Below are positions 27,450 through 37,100 of a stretch of DNA of 64,000 bases, in pieces (position 1 is the stretch's first letter; every line of letters starts with the position of its first letter). The notes under the pieces were generated by a model. It made no database searches. It was not told the origin of the DNA and saw only the letters and a list, made by a program, of their open reading frames with translations. Origin of the DNA: Cedecea selenatireducens. Lineage in GTDB: Bacteria > Pseudomonadota > Gammaproteobacteria > Enterobacterales > Enterobacteriaceae. The stretch lies in NCBI RefSeq assembly GCF_042138895.1, contig NZ_JBHIKW010000001.1, positions 496,001 through 560,000 on the forward strand, given 5' to 3'. Position numbers and translations under genes: made by a program.

Positions 27450-28802
27450 ATGAAAATCGGTTTTGACTACGGGACGGCGAACTGTTCTGTCGCCATTATG
27501 CGCGACGGTAAGCCACAGTTGTTAGAGATGGAAAACGGTTCATCGCTGCTGCCTTCTATGCTTTGCGCGCCTACGCGTGAAGCGGTGAGCGAGTGGCTTT
27601 TCCGCCACCATGAAGTCCCGGCTACGGGAAGTGAGACCCAGGCGCTGCTGCGCCGGGCGGTGAGCTATAACCGTGAAGAAGATATCGACGTGCTGCCCGG
27701 CAGCGTGAAGTTCGGTCTGAATTCGCTTAGCCAGTACATGGAAGACCCGGAAGAGGTTTACTTCGTTAAATCGCCGAAGTCCTTCCTGGGCGCCACCGGC
27801 CTGAAGCCGCAGCAGGTCGCGCTGTTTGAAGACCTGGTCTGCGCCATGATGCTGCACATTCGCAAGCAGGCAGAAAGCCAGCTTAACGGGACTATCGATC
27901 AGGCGGTGATTGGCCGGCCGATTAACTTCCAGGGGCTCGGCGGCGAAGAGGCCAACCAGCAGGCTCAGGGTATTCTGGAGCGCGCCGCGCACCGCGCTGG
28001 CTTCCGCGACGTTGTGTTCCAGTTTGAACCTGTTGCCGCAGGGCTTGATTTTGAAGCCACGCTGCAGGAAGAAAAACAGGTGCTGGTAGTCGATATCGGC
28101 GGCGGCACCACCGACTGCTCGGTGCTGCTGATGGGGCCAGAATGGCACCAGCGCCGTGACCGGGAGCAAAGCCTGCTCGGCCACAGCGGCTGCCGCGTGG
28201 GCGGTAACGACCTGGATATTATGCTGGCCTTCAAACAGCTGGCCCCGCTGCTCGGTATGGGCGGCCAGACGGAGAAAGGCATCGCGCTGCCGGTATTGCC
28301 CTGGTGGAACGCGGTGGCGATTAACGATGTTCCGGCGCAGAACGACTTCTACAGCACGGCTAACGGGCGCTCTCTTAACGAGCTTGTGCGCGACGCGCGT
28401 GAGCCGGAAAAAGTGGCTTACCTGCAAAAAGTCTGGCGTCAGCGCCTGAGCTATCGTCTCGTCCGTGCGGCAGAAGAGAGCAAAATTGCGCTGTCCAATA
28501 GCCAACAGGTTGCCACCATGCTGCCGTTTATTGCCCATGAAGTGGGCTGCGACATCAGCCAGCAGGCGCTGGAAACCGCCATCAGCCAGCCGCTGCATCG
28601 CATCATGGAGCAGGTCACGCTGGCAATGGAAAACAGCAACGCCAGGCCCGAGGTTATCTACCTGACCGGCGGCAGCGCACGTTCTCCGCTGCTGCGCCAT
28701 GCTCTGGCCCAACAGTTGCCGAATATCCCGATTGCCGGAGGCGATGACTTCGGCTCTGTAACCCAGGGGCTTGCCCGCTGGGCAGACGTCGTGTTCAGAT
28801 AA
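27450..28802 (+). CDS. yegD: YegD, Hsp70-family chaperone-like ATPase
   Basis: A 450-residue actin-fold ATPase. It shows the phosphate-1 loop GFDYGTANCSVA at the N-terminus and phosphate-2 VVDIGGGTTDCSV near residues 213-225. YLTGGSARSPLLRHAL is the adenosine loop. It lacks the DnaK substrate-binding domain, so it is not a classical chaperone; its client and partner are unknown. It ends at a strong hairpin terminator shared with the facing toxin-antitoxin genes. Confidence 0.93.
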   Translation: MKIGFDYGTANCSVAIMRDGKPQLLEMENGSSLLPSMLCAPTREAVSEWLFRHHEVPATGSETQALLRRAVSYNREEDIDVLPGSVKFGLNSLSQYMEDPEEVYFVKSPKSFLGATGLKPQQVALFEDLVCAMMLHIRKQAESQLNGTIDQAVIGRPINFQGLGGEEANQQAQGILERAAHRAGFRDVVFQFEPVAAGLDFEATLQEEKQVLVVDIGGGTTDCSVLLMGPEWHQRRDREQSLLGHSGCRVGGNDLDIMLAFKQLAPLLGMGGQTEKGIALPVLPWWNAVAINDVPAQNDFYSTANGRSLNELVRDAREPEKVAYLQKVWRQRLSYRLVRAAEESKIALSNSQQVATMLPFIAHEVGCDISQQALETAISQPLHRIMEQVTLAMENSNARPEVIYLTGGSARSPLLRHALAQQLPNIPIAGGDDFGSVTQGLARWADVVFR

Positions 28803-28830
28803 TCATCTCAAAACTCAACTCATTAACTAA

Positions 28831-28855
28831 ACCGCAGGTAACCTGCGGTTTTTTT
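28831..28855. terminator. Terminator between yegD and the antitoxin gene
   Basis: The inverted repeat ACCGCAGGT / ACCTGCGGT (28831-28839 with 28841-28849) runs into TTTTTT. It forms a tight stem for yegD. On the other strand it lies just past the antitoxin stop, and that stop codon overlaps the T-run. Confidence 0.88.
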
Positions 28856-29150
28856 ATATCTGAAAACGCCTGTGCTTTTCCGGAAATTCCAGATGCAGCG
28901 AAAGTTTGCCGCCCAGGGCCTCAACGTAGCGCTTGAGGGTAAGAACCTTAAGATCGTTACCGCGTTGTTCGATGGCGGCTATCGCCGGCTGCGAAATACC
29001 CATTTTTTGCGCTACTTGCTTTTGAGAAAGTCCCTGCTCTTCACGCACCAGCTGCAGGCCAGTTTCCAGAATCAGGACTTCGGTCATTTTTCGGATCTCT
29101 GCCTGGTCTTCCGGCGAGAACCCGGCAATCACTTCAGTTAAGGTTTTCAT
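28854..29150 (-). CDS. HigA-like antitoxin, Xre family HTH protein
   Basis: A 98-residue helix-turn-helix protein, the probable antitoxin and operon repressor of the gene before it. The HTH is QLVREEQGLSQKQVAQKMGI followed by SQPAIAAIEQRGNDLKVLTLKRYVEALGG. The ATG at 29150 (MKTLTEVIAGFSPEDQ) has GGAG at good spacing; a GTG two codons upstream is too close to that site. Its 5' end overlaps the toxin gene by 17 bp, the normal arrangement of higBA-type operons (toxin first). The family is clear; the symbol is left blank because many such pairs exist. Confidence 0.85.
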   Translation of the reverse strand: MKTLTEVIAGFSPEDQAEIRKMTEVLILETGLQLVREEQGLSQKQVAQKMGISQPAIAAIEQRGNDLKVLTLKRYVEALGGKLSLHLEFPEKHRRFQI

Positions 29151-29499
29151 ATTCACTCTCCAGTTCTGCCAGGTGGTGCGCCAACTGCGTATCAGCCACT
29201 TTTATCAAAGTCTCATAAAACCGTTTGTTACCTGATTTATCTCCACCGCACAGCACAACGGCCCTGCGCCTTGGATCAAAAGCAAAAAATATTCGATACG
29301 GCTTCCCCCGCCACAGCAGGCGCAGCTCCTTCATATTGGGATAGCGGGAGCCTTTTACTGTATCAGCCTGCGGACGGCTCAACTCAGGCCCCCAGAACTC
29401 AAGATTTCCGAAGGCTGCCGCGAGCCGTTTGCGGAGATCCAAAGGCTGCGCCTGATACCAAAAATAGAAATAGTCGGTAAAAATTACGGTCCATGTCAT
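29134..29499 (-). CDS. HigB-like RelE/ParE-superfamily toxin (phage Gp49-like)
   Basis: A 121-residue basic protein, probably a ribosome-dependent mRNA endonuclease like other HigB/RelE toxins. Family features include the stretches TVKGSRYPNMKELRLLWRGK and YRIFFAFDPRRRAVVLCGGD followed by KSGNKRFYETLI. I use the ATG at 29499 (MTWTVIFTDYF) behind GAGGTGA rather than the GTG just before. No frameshift or truncation is visible, so it looks intact. An alternative is a resident toxin that has lost activity; sequence alone cannot tell. Confidence 0.83.
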   Translation of the reverse strand: MTWTVIFTDYFYFWYQAQPLDLRKRLAAAFGNLEFWGPELSRPQADTVKGSRYPNMKELRLLWRGKPYRIFFAFDPRRRAVVLCGGDKSGNKRFYETLIKVADTQLAHHLAELESEYENLN

Positions 29500-29510
29500 C
29501 ACTCACCTCA

Positions 29511-29549
29511 TAAACTATAGGTTATATTTAATGCATAAACCACAGTTTA
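29511..29549. promoter_or_regulatory. Inverted repeat upstream of the toxin gene, putative antitoxin operator
   Basis: TAAACTATAGGTTA (29511-29524) and TAAACCACAGTTTA (29536-29549) are imperfect inverted repeats: 11 of 14 bases match when one is reversed, and 11 bp separate them. They start 11 bp before the toxin ATG. This is the usual place for an operator bound by the Xre antitoxin or toxin-antitoxin complex. Confidence 0.65.
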
Positions 29550-29687
29550 TTTTTCATTTCGTGAGGCGGCTATCTTTTACGCAAGACTATGCGCAACACC
29601 TCGGAAAAAGTATCGAGGTGAACGAATTTATTTGGCCACGAAAACAGCAATTACCCGCGATATGTTGCTAATCTGACAGTACTTCAT

Positions 29688-29705
29688 ATTTCCTCCATCA
29701 TTACG
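29688..29705 (+). promoter_or_regulatory. Candidate BaeR box upstream of mdtA
   Basis: The sequence holds CTCCAT, one base, then ATT, matching the core of the BaeR consensus TTTTTCTCCATDATTGGC, with a T-rich 5' flank and a divergent 3' end. It lies about 65 bp before the mdtA start, and the operon encodes BaeSR at its end, so autoregulation is expected. Confidence 0.6.
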
Positions 29706-29769
29706 GGGCTATTGATTACTAAACTAGTAACATTAAGCCTAATCGTTTCAGGAAGAGAACACGTCATTT

Positions 29770-31023
29770 ATGAAAGGCACACAGACTTCTCGCTGGTTGT
29801 GGATTGCAGCATTTATTTTGGTGGTAATTGCCGCCGCCTGGTTCTGGCGAAGCCATAATTCCTCCCCGGAGAACCAGCCACAGGCGAAAGCTGGCCAGAC
29901 GCAAGCCCAGGGCGGCCGTCGCGGGATGCGAGGCGGTGCGCTGGCCCCGGTTCAGGCCGCAACTGCAACCAGTGAAGCCGTGCCGCATTACTTAACCGGC
30001 CTTGGTACCATCACCGCGGCCAATACCGTGACCGTGCGCAGCCGCGTTGACGGGCAGCTGCTTGCTATTCATTTCCAGGAAGGTCAGCAGGTAAAAGCCG
30101 GTGACCTGCTGGCTGAAATCGACCCTAGCCAGTTTAAAGTTGCCCTGGCGCAGGCGCAGGGGCAGCTCGCTAAGGATCAGGCCACGCTTGCTAACGCTCG
30201 TCGCGACCTGGCCCGTTATCAGCAGTTGGTGAAAACTAACCTGGTTTCCCGCCAGGATCTGGACACTCAGCAGTCGCTGGTTGAATCCTCGCTCGGCACG
30301 GTTAAGGCCGATGAAGCAAGCGTTGCCAGCGCCCAGCTGCAGCTAAACTGGAGCCGCGTTACCGCGCCAATAGACGGCCGCGTTGGCCTGAAGCAGGTCG
30401 ATATTGGCAACCAGATTTCCACCGGCGACACCAACGGGATTGTCGTGCTGACGCAAACGCACCCGATAGACCTTATATTCACCCTGCCGGAAAACGACAT
30501 TGCCACGGTGATTAAAGCGCAGAAGGCCGGTGAAACGCTGAGCGTTGAAGCCTGGGACCGCACCAACACCACAAAACTTAGCGCCGGCAAACTGCTTAGC
30601 CTTGATAACCAAATCGATACCACCACCGGCACCATCAAGCTCAAAGCCCGTTTTGATAATCAGGATGATGCCCTGTTCCCGAATCAGTTTGTGAACGCAC
30701 GTATGCTGGTGGATACGCAGCAAAATGCGGTCGTGATCCCTGCTGGCGCGCTGCAAATGGGTAACGAAGGCCACTTCGTCTGGGTGTTGAACGCCGAGAA
30801 TAAGGTCAGCAAACATCTGGTTACGCCGGGGATTCAGGACAGCCAGAAAGTGGTCATTACCGCCGGGGTTTCCGCTGGCGATCGCGTAGTTACCGACGGC
30901 ATCGACCGCCTGACCGAAGGTGCGCAGGTTGAAGTGGTGGAGCCACACAACGCGGCTGCCGACGAGGTGAAACCGGAGGCGCAGGCGAAGTCCGGTCACA
31001 AACACAACGGAGCACGCTCCTGA
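29770..31023 (+). CDS. mdtA: MdtA, membrane fusion protein of the MdtABC efflux pump
   Basis: Periplasmic adaptor joining the MdtB/MdtC RND pump to the outer-membrane channel (TolC in E. coli). The 417-residue protein has an N-terminal membrane anchor (WLWIAAFILVVIAAAWFW), a first lipoyl half VRSRVDGQLLAIHFQEGQ, a helical hairpin rich in Gln/Ala (about residues 115-170) and a second lipoyl half SRVTAPIDGRVGLKQV. A beta-barrel part and a charged tail follow. It is the first gene of mdtABCD-baeSR; its stop overlaps the mdtB start by one base. Known pump substrates include bile salts and novobiocin. Confidence 0.96.
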   Translation: MKGTQTSRWLWIAAFILVVIAAAWFWRSHNSSPENQPQAKAGQTQAQGGRRGMRGGALAPVQAATATSEAVPHYLTGLGTITAANTVTVRSRVDGQLLAIHFQEGQQVKAGDLLAEIDPSQFKVALAQAQGQLAKDQATLANARRDLARYQQLVKTNLVSRQDLDTQQSLVESSLGTVKADEASVASAQLQLNWSRVTAPIDGRVGLKQVDIGNQISTGDTNGIVVLTQTHPIDLIFTLPENDIATVIKAQKAGETLSVEAWDRTNTTKLSAGKLLSLDNQIDTTTGTIKLKARFDNQDDALFPNQFVNARMLVDTQQNAVVIPAGALQMGNEGHFVWVLNAENKVSKHLVTPGIQDSQKVVITAGVSAGDRVVTDGIDRLTEGAQVEVVEPHNAAADEVKPEAQAKSGHKHNGARS

Positions 31024-34000
31024 TGCAGGTGTTACCTCCTGGCTCAACCGGCGGCCCTTCCCGCCTGTTTATTCTCCGTCCGGTCGCCACCACGCTATTG
31101 ATGGTGGCTATCCTGCTGGCGGGGATCATTGGCTATCGCTTTCTGCCTGTTTCGGCGCTACCGGAAGTAGACTATCCGACTATTCAGGTCGTCACTCTCT
31201 ACCCTGGTGCAAGCCCGGATGTGATTACGTCAGCCATCACGGCGCCGCTCGAGCGCCAGTTTGGGCAAATGTCCGGCCTGAAGCAGATGTCATCGCAAAG
31301 CGCCGGTGGCGCGTCTGTCATCACCCTGCAATTCCAGCTCACGCTGGCGCTCGACGTTGCCGAGCAGGAAGTGCAGGCGGCAATTAACGCCGCCACAAAC
31401 CTTCTGCCAACCGACCTGCCAAACCCGCCGGTTTACAGCAAAGTTAACCCGGCAGATCCGCCTATCATGACGCTCGCCGTGACTTCCAGCGCCCTGCCGA
31501 TGACGCAGGTTGAAGATATGGTGGAAACGCGCGTGGCGCAGAAAATTTCCCAGGTGTCCGGCGTGGGACTGGTCACGCTTGCGGGCGGCCAGCGTCCTGC
31601 CGTTCGCGTTAAGCTGAACGCGCCTGCGATTGCCGCGCTTGGCCTGACCAGCGAAACCATTCGCACCGCCATCACCAGCGCCAACGTCAACTCGGCTAAA
31701 GGCAGCCTTGACGGCCCTGAGCGTGCGGTCACGCTCTCCGCCAACGATCAGATGAAGTCTGCCCAGGAGTACCGCGATTTAATCATCGCTTACCAGAACG
31801 GCGCGCCTATCCGCCTGGGCGAAATCGCCACCGTCGAACAAGGGGCAGAAAACAGCTGGCTTGGCGCATGGGCTAACAAGCAGCAGGCCATCGTGATGAA
31901 CGTTCAGCGCCAGCCTGGCGCGAACATCATCGACACGGCGGACAGTATCCGCCAGATGCTGCCGACGCTGACCCAGAGCCTGCCGAAGTCGGTTGAAGTG
32001 AAGCTGCTGAGCGACCGCACCACCAACATTCGCGCCTCCGTGACGGACACCCAGCATGAGCTAATGCTGGCCATCGCGCTGGTGGTGATGATCATTTATC
32101 TGTTCCTGCGTAATGTCCCGGCAACCATCATCCCTGCCGTCGCCGTGCCACTCTCGCTGGTCGGCACCTTTGCGGTGATGGTCTTTCTCGATTTCTCCAT
32201 CAACAACCTGACGCTGATGGCGCTGACCATCGCCACCGGGTTCGTGGTGGATGACGCCATCGTGGTTATCGAGAATATCTCGCGCTACATCGAAAAAGGC
32301 GAGAAGCCGCTGGCCGCCGCGCTAAAAGGCGCAGGGGAAATAGGCTTTACCATTATCTCCCTCACCTTCTCGCTGATTGCCGTGCTGATCCCGCTGCTGT
32401 TTATGGGCGATATCGTGGGGCGTCTGTTCCGCGAGTTTGCGGTCACGCTGGCGATTTCCATTTTGATCTCCGCCGTAGTTTCGCTGACGCTCACCCCGAT
32501 GATGTGCGCCAGGATGCTGAGCCACGAGTCGCTGCGTAAGCAAAACCGCTTCTCACGCGCCAGCGAAAAGATGTTCGATAACATTATTGCCGCCTACGGT
32601 CGCCTGCTGAGCAAAGTGCTGAACCATCCGTGGCTGACGCTTGGCGTGGCGTTTGGCACGCTGGCGCTGACCGTTGTGCTGTGGGTGTTCATTCCCAAAG
32701 GCTTCTTCCCTGTTCAGGATAACGGCATTATTCAGGGCACCCTGCAGGCGCCGCAGTCCGTCTCCTTCGCCAGCATGGCCCAGCGCCAGCAGCAGGTGGC
32801 TGACGTGATCCTGAAGGATCCGGCGGTGGAAAGCCTGACCTCGTTTGTCGGCGTTGACGGCACCAACCCATCGCTGAACAGCGCCCGCCTGCAAATTAAC
32901 CTTAAGCCGCTGAGCGAGCGTGACGACCGTATCCCGGTGGTTATCGACCGCCTGCAGCAAAATGTCGCCAGCGTACCGGGCGTGCAGCTCTATCTGCAGC
33001 CGATTCAGGATCTGACCATCGACACCACGGTGAGCCGCACCCAGTATCAGTTCACCTTACAGGCTACCTCGCTGGACGAGCTCAGCACCTGGGTGCCGCA
33101 ATTAGAGAACAAGCTCAAAGAACTGCCGCAGCTCTCCGACATCAGCAGCGACTGGCAGGACCAGGGGCTGATGGCCTATGTCAACGTCGACCGCGACAGC
33201 GCCAGCCGCCTCGGCATCACCATGTCAGCGGTGGACAGCGCGCTGTATAACGCCTTCGGCCAGCGCCTGATTTCGACCATATACACCCAGGCAAACCAGT
33301 ACCGCGTAGTGCTCGAGCATGACACCAGCACCACGCCGGGGCTGAGCGCGCTCGACAACATTCGCCTGACCAGCAGCGACGGCGGCAGCATTCCGCTCAG
33401 CTCAATCGCAAAGGTGGAGCAACGGTTCGCCCCGCTTTCTATCAACCACCTGGACCAGTTCCCGTCCACCACGTTCTCCTTTAACGTGCCGGAAGGGCAG
33501 TCGCTGGGCGACGCCGTGAACGCCATTACCTCAGCGGAAAAAGCGCTGGAGATGCCGTCCGATATCACTACTCAGTTCCAGGGCAGCACCCTCGCCTTCC
33601 AGGCCGCGTTGGGCAGCACCATCTGGCTGATTATTGCCTCAGTCGTGGCGATGTACATCGTACTTGGCGTGCTGTATGAGAGCTTTATTCACCCGGTGAC
33701 GATCCTGTCAACGCTGCCCACGGCGGGCGTTGGGGCGTTGCTCGCGCTGATGCTGGCGGGTGCGGAGCTGGACGTTATCGCGATAATCGGCATCATTTTG
33801 CTTATCGGTATCGTGAAGAAGAACGCGATCATGATGATCGACTTTGCGCTGGCCGCCGAGCGCGAACAGGGTATGGCACCTTACGAAGCCATTTATCAGG
33901 CCTGCCTGCTGCGCTTCCGCCCGATTCTGATGACCACGCTAGCCGCGCTGCTCGGCGCGCTGCCGCTGATGCTTTCAACCGGGGTTGGCGCAGAACTTCG

Positions 34001-34145
34001 CCGCCCGCTGGGCATCGGCATGGTCGGCGGCCTGCTGGTCAGCCAGGTGTTAACGCTGTTTACCACGCCGGTGATTTACCTGCTGTTCGACCGCCTGTCT
34101 CATTACACGCGACGTCGTTTTGGCCGACAGCATGAGGAGGCGTAA
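31023..34145 (+). CDS. mdtB: MdtB, RND multidrug efflux transporter subunit
   Basis: A 1040-residue inner-membrane proton-driven pump subunit of the AcrB/HAE1 type. It has the family's twelve membrane segments and two large periplasmic loops. The TM4 region GFVVDDAIVVIENISRYIE carries the paired aspartates of proton relay, and an internal repeat is visible (VKKNAIMMIDFAL in the second half). MdtB works as a heterotrimer with MdtC, MdtB being thought mainly to conduct protons. It ends directly at the mdtC GTG. Confidence 0.97.
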   Translation: MQVLPPGSTGGPSRLFILRPVATTLLMVAILLAGIIGYRFLPVSALPEVDYPTIQVVTLYPGASPDVITSAITAPLERQFGQMSGLKQMSSQSAGGASVITLQFQLTLALDVAEQEVQAAINAATNLLPTDLPNPPVYSKVNPADPPIMTLAVTSSALPMTQVEDMVETRVAQKISQVSGVGLVTLAGGQRPAVRVKLNAPAIAALGLTSETIRTAITSANVNSAKGSLDGPERAVTLSANDQMKSAQEYRDLIIAYQNGAPIRLGEIATVEQGAENSWLGAWANKQQAIVMNVQRQPGANIIDTADSIRQMLPTLTQSLPKSVEVKLLSDRTTNIRASVTDTQHELMLAIALVVMIIYLFLRNVPATIIPAVAVPLSLVGTFAVMVFLDFSINNLTLMALTIATGFVVDDAIVVIENISRYIEKGEKPLAAALKGAGEIGFTIISLTFSLIAVLIPLLFMGDIVGRLFREFAVTLAISILISAVVSLTLTPMMCARMLSHESLRKQNRFSRASEKMFDNIIAAYGRLLSKVLNHPWLTLGVAFGTLALTVVLWVFIPKGFFPVQDNGIIQGTLQAPQSVSFASMAQRQQQVADVILKDPAVESLTSFVGVDGTNPSLNSARLQINLKPLSERDDRIPVVIDRLQQNVASVPGVQLYLQPIQDLTIDTTVSRTQYQFTLQATSLDELSTWVPQLENKLKELPQLSDISSDWQDQGLMAYVNVDRDSASRLGITMSAVDSALYNAFGQRLISTIYTQANQYRVVLEHDTSTTPGLSALDNIRLTSSDGGSIPLSSIAKVEQRFAPLSINHLDQFPSTTFSFNVPEGQSLGDAVNAITSAEKALEMPSDITTQFQGSTLAFQAALGSTIWLIIASVVAMYIVLGVLYESFIHPVTILSTLPTAGVGALLALMLAGAELDVIAIIGIILLIGIVKKNAIMMIDFALAAEREQGMAPYEAIYQACLLRFRPILMTTLAALLGALPLMLSTGVGAELRRPLGIGMVGGLLVSQVLTLFTTPVIYLLFDRLSHYTRRRFGRQHEEA

Positions 34146-37100
34146 GTGAAGTTCTTTGCCCTCTTCATTTATCGCCCGGTAGCGACGATTTTATTGACCG
34201 TTGCCATTACGCTGTGCGGCGTGCTGGGCTTTCGTTTGCTGCCGGTCGCACCGCTGCCGCAGGTGGATTTCCCGGTCATTATGGTCAGCGCCTCGCTGCC
34301 CGGTGCTTCGCCGGAAACCATGGCGTCGTCCGTGGCTACGCCGCTGGAACGCTCGCTGAGCCGCATTGCCGGGGTCAACGAAATGACCTCGTCCAGCTCG
34401 CTGGGCAGCACCCGCATTATTCTGGAGTTTAATTTTGACCGCGACATCAACGGGGCCGCGCGTGACGTACAGGCGGCAATAAATGCCGCCCAAAGCCTGC
34501 TGCCAAGCGGTATGCCGGGGCGCCCCACCTACCGCAAAGCCAACCCGTCCGATGCGCCAATCATGATCCTGACGCTCACCTCCGACACGCTGTCGCAGGG
34601 TGAGCTGTACGATTTCGCCTCTACCCAGCTGGCGCAAACCGTGTCGCAGATTGACGGCGTGGGCGATGTTGACGTCGGCGGGAGTTCGCTCCCGGCGGTA
34701 CGCGTTGACCTCAATCCGCAGGCGCTGTTTAACCAGGGCGTGTCGCTTGACGCCGTCCGCACCGCCATCAGCAACGCCAACGTTCGTCGCCCTCAGGGCG
34801 CGGTAGAAGACGACACGCGTCGCTGGCAAATTCAGACCAACGATGAGCTGAAAAAAGCGGCGGAATATATGCCGCTCATCGTGCACTACAACAACGGGTC
34901 GGCGGTGCGGCTGAAGGATGTCGCTAACGTCACCGACAGCGTGCAGGACGTGCGTAACGCCGGGATGACCAACGCTAAACCGGCCATTTTGCTGATGATC
35001 CGCAAATCGCAGGAAGCGAACATCATCGAAACCGTCGACCGCATTCGCGCCAAAATTCCTGAATTAAGAGAGACCATTCCGGCCTCCATTGATCTCCAGG
35101 TGGCTCAGGACCGTTCACCGACCATTCGCGCCTCGCTGGAAGAAGTTGAGCAGTCGCTGATCATCTCCGTTTCACTGGTTATCCTGGTTGTCTTCCTGTT
35201 CCTCCGTTCAGGACGAGCCACCTTTATTCCCGCAGTGGCGGTGCCGGTTTCGCTGATCGGCACCTTTGCCGCCATGTACCTGTGCGGCTTCAGCCTGAAT
35301 AACCTGTCGCTAATGGCGCTGACCATCGCCACCGGCTTCGTCGTCGATGACGCCATCGTGGTGCTGGAGAACATTTCACGCCACCTTGAAGCGGGCATAA
35401 AACCAATGCAGGCGGCGCTGCAGGGCGTGCGCGAGGTCGGCTTTACCGTGCTGTCCATGAGCCTGTCACTGGTCGCGGTCTTCCTGCCGCTGCTGCTGAT
35501 GGGCGGGCTGCCGGGGCGCTTATTCCGCGAATTTGCGGTCACGCTTTCGGTGGCTATCGGCATTTCGCTGGTGGTTTCGCTCACGTTAACCCCGATGATG
35601 TGCGGCTGGCTGCTGAAAAACCGTCCGTCGGAAAAAAGAAACAAAAACCGGGGATTTGGCCGCCTGCTAATCGCCATGCAGGGCGGCTACGCGCGCTCGC
35701 TGAAATGGGTGCTAAACCATACGCGGCTGGTGGGCGTGGTGCTTTTAGGCACGATTGCGCTGAGCATTTGGCTCTATATCGCGATTCCAAAAACCTTCTT
35801 CCCGGAGCAGGATACCGGCAGGCTGATGGGCAATATTCAGGCCGATCAGAGCATCTCTTTCCAGGCGATGCGCGGCAAGCTGCAGGACTTTATGAAAATC
35901 ATTCGTGAAGATCCGGCGGTAGACAACGTCACCGGCTTTACCGGCGGCTCCAGGGTGAATAGCGGCATGATGTTCATCTCCCTCAAACCGCTGAGCGAAC
36001 GCAGCGAAACCGCCCAGCAGGTCATTGACCGGCTGCGGGGCAAGCTCGCGAAAGAGCCGGGGGCCAACCTCTACCTGATGGCGGTGCAGGATATTCGGGT
36101 CGGCGGCCGCCAGGCCAACGCCAGCTATCAGTACACCCTGCTTTCGGATGATTTAAGCGCCCTGCGCGAGTGGGAGCCCAAAATTCGTAAGGCGCTGGCG
36201 GCGCTGCCCGAGCTGGCGGACGTTAACTCCGACCAGCAGGATAATGGCTCGGAAATGGACCTGATTTACGACCGCGAAACCATGGCCCGGCTGGGCATCA
36301 GCGTCTCTGATGGCAATAACCTGCTGAACAACGCCTTTGGTCAGCGCCAGATTTCCACCATCTACCAGCCGCTAAACCAGTACAAAGTGGTGATGGAGGT
36401 AGACCCGCGCTACACCCAGGACATCAGTTCGCTTAACCAGATGTTCGTGATTAACGGCGAAGGCAAATCCATTCCCCTGTCCTACTTTGCCAAATGGCAG
36501 CCGGCAAACGCGCCGCTGTCGGTCAACCATCAGGGGCTGTCCGCCGCGTCGACCATCTCGTTCAACCTGCCGGACGGGGTTTCGCTTTCCGAAGCCAGTG
36601 ACGCCATCGACAGGACGATGACCTCGCTGGGCGTGCCGTCCACCGTGCGTGGCAGCTACGCCGGGACGGCACAGGTGTTCCAGCAGACCATGAACTCGCA
36701 GGTGATCCTGATCCTGGCGGCGATTGCCACGGTGTATATCGTGCTCGGCATGCTGTATGAAAGCTACGTTCATCCGCTGACCATCCTCTCGACGCTGCCT
36801 TCCGCAGGCGTTGGGGCACTGCTGGCGCTGGAACTTTTCAGCGCCCCCTTCAGCCTGATTGCGCTAATCGGTATCATGCTGCTGATTGGCATCGTGAAGA
36901 AAAACGCCATCATGATGGTGGACTTCGCGATAGAGGCGCAGCGTAAGGGCGAATTAACGCCGGAAGAGGCTATTTTCCAGGCCTGCCTGCTGCGCTTCCG
37001 CCCGATTATGATGACCACGCTGGCCGCGCTGTTTGGGGCATTACCGCTGGTGCTGACCAGCGGCGACGGCGCAGAGTTGCGCCAGCCGTTGGGGATAACC

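Noticed and set aside
27540..28712. Minus-strand open frame (390 codons) over yegD
   Set aside because: Shadow of yegD; no domain recognised.
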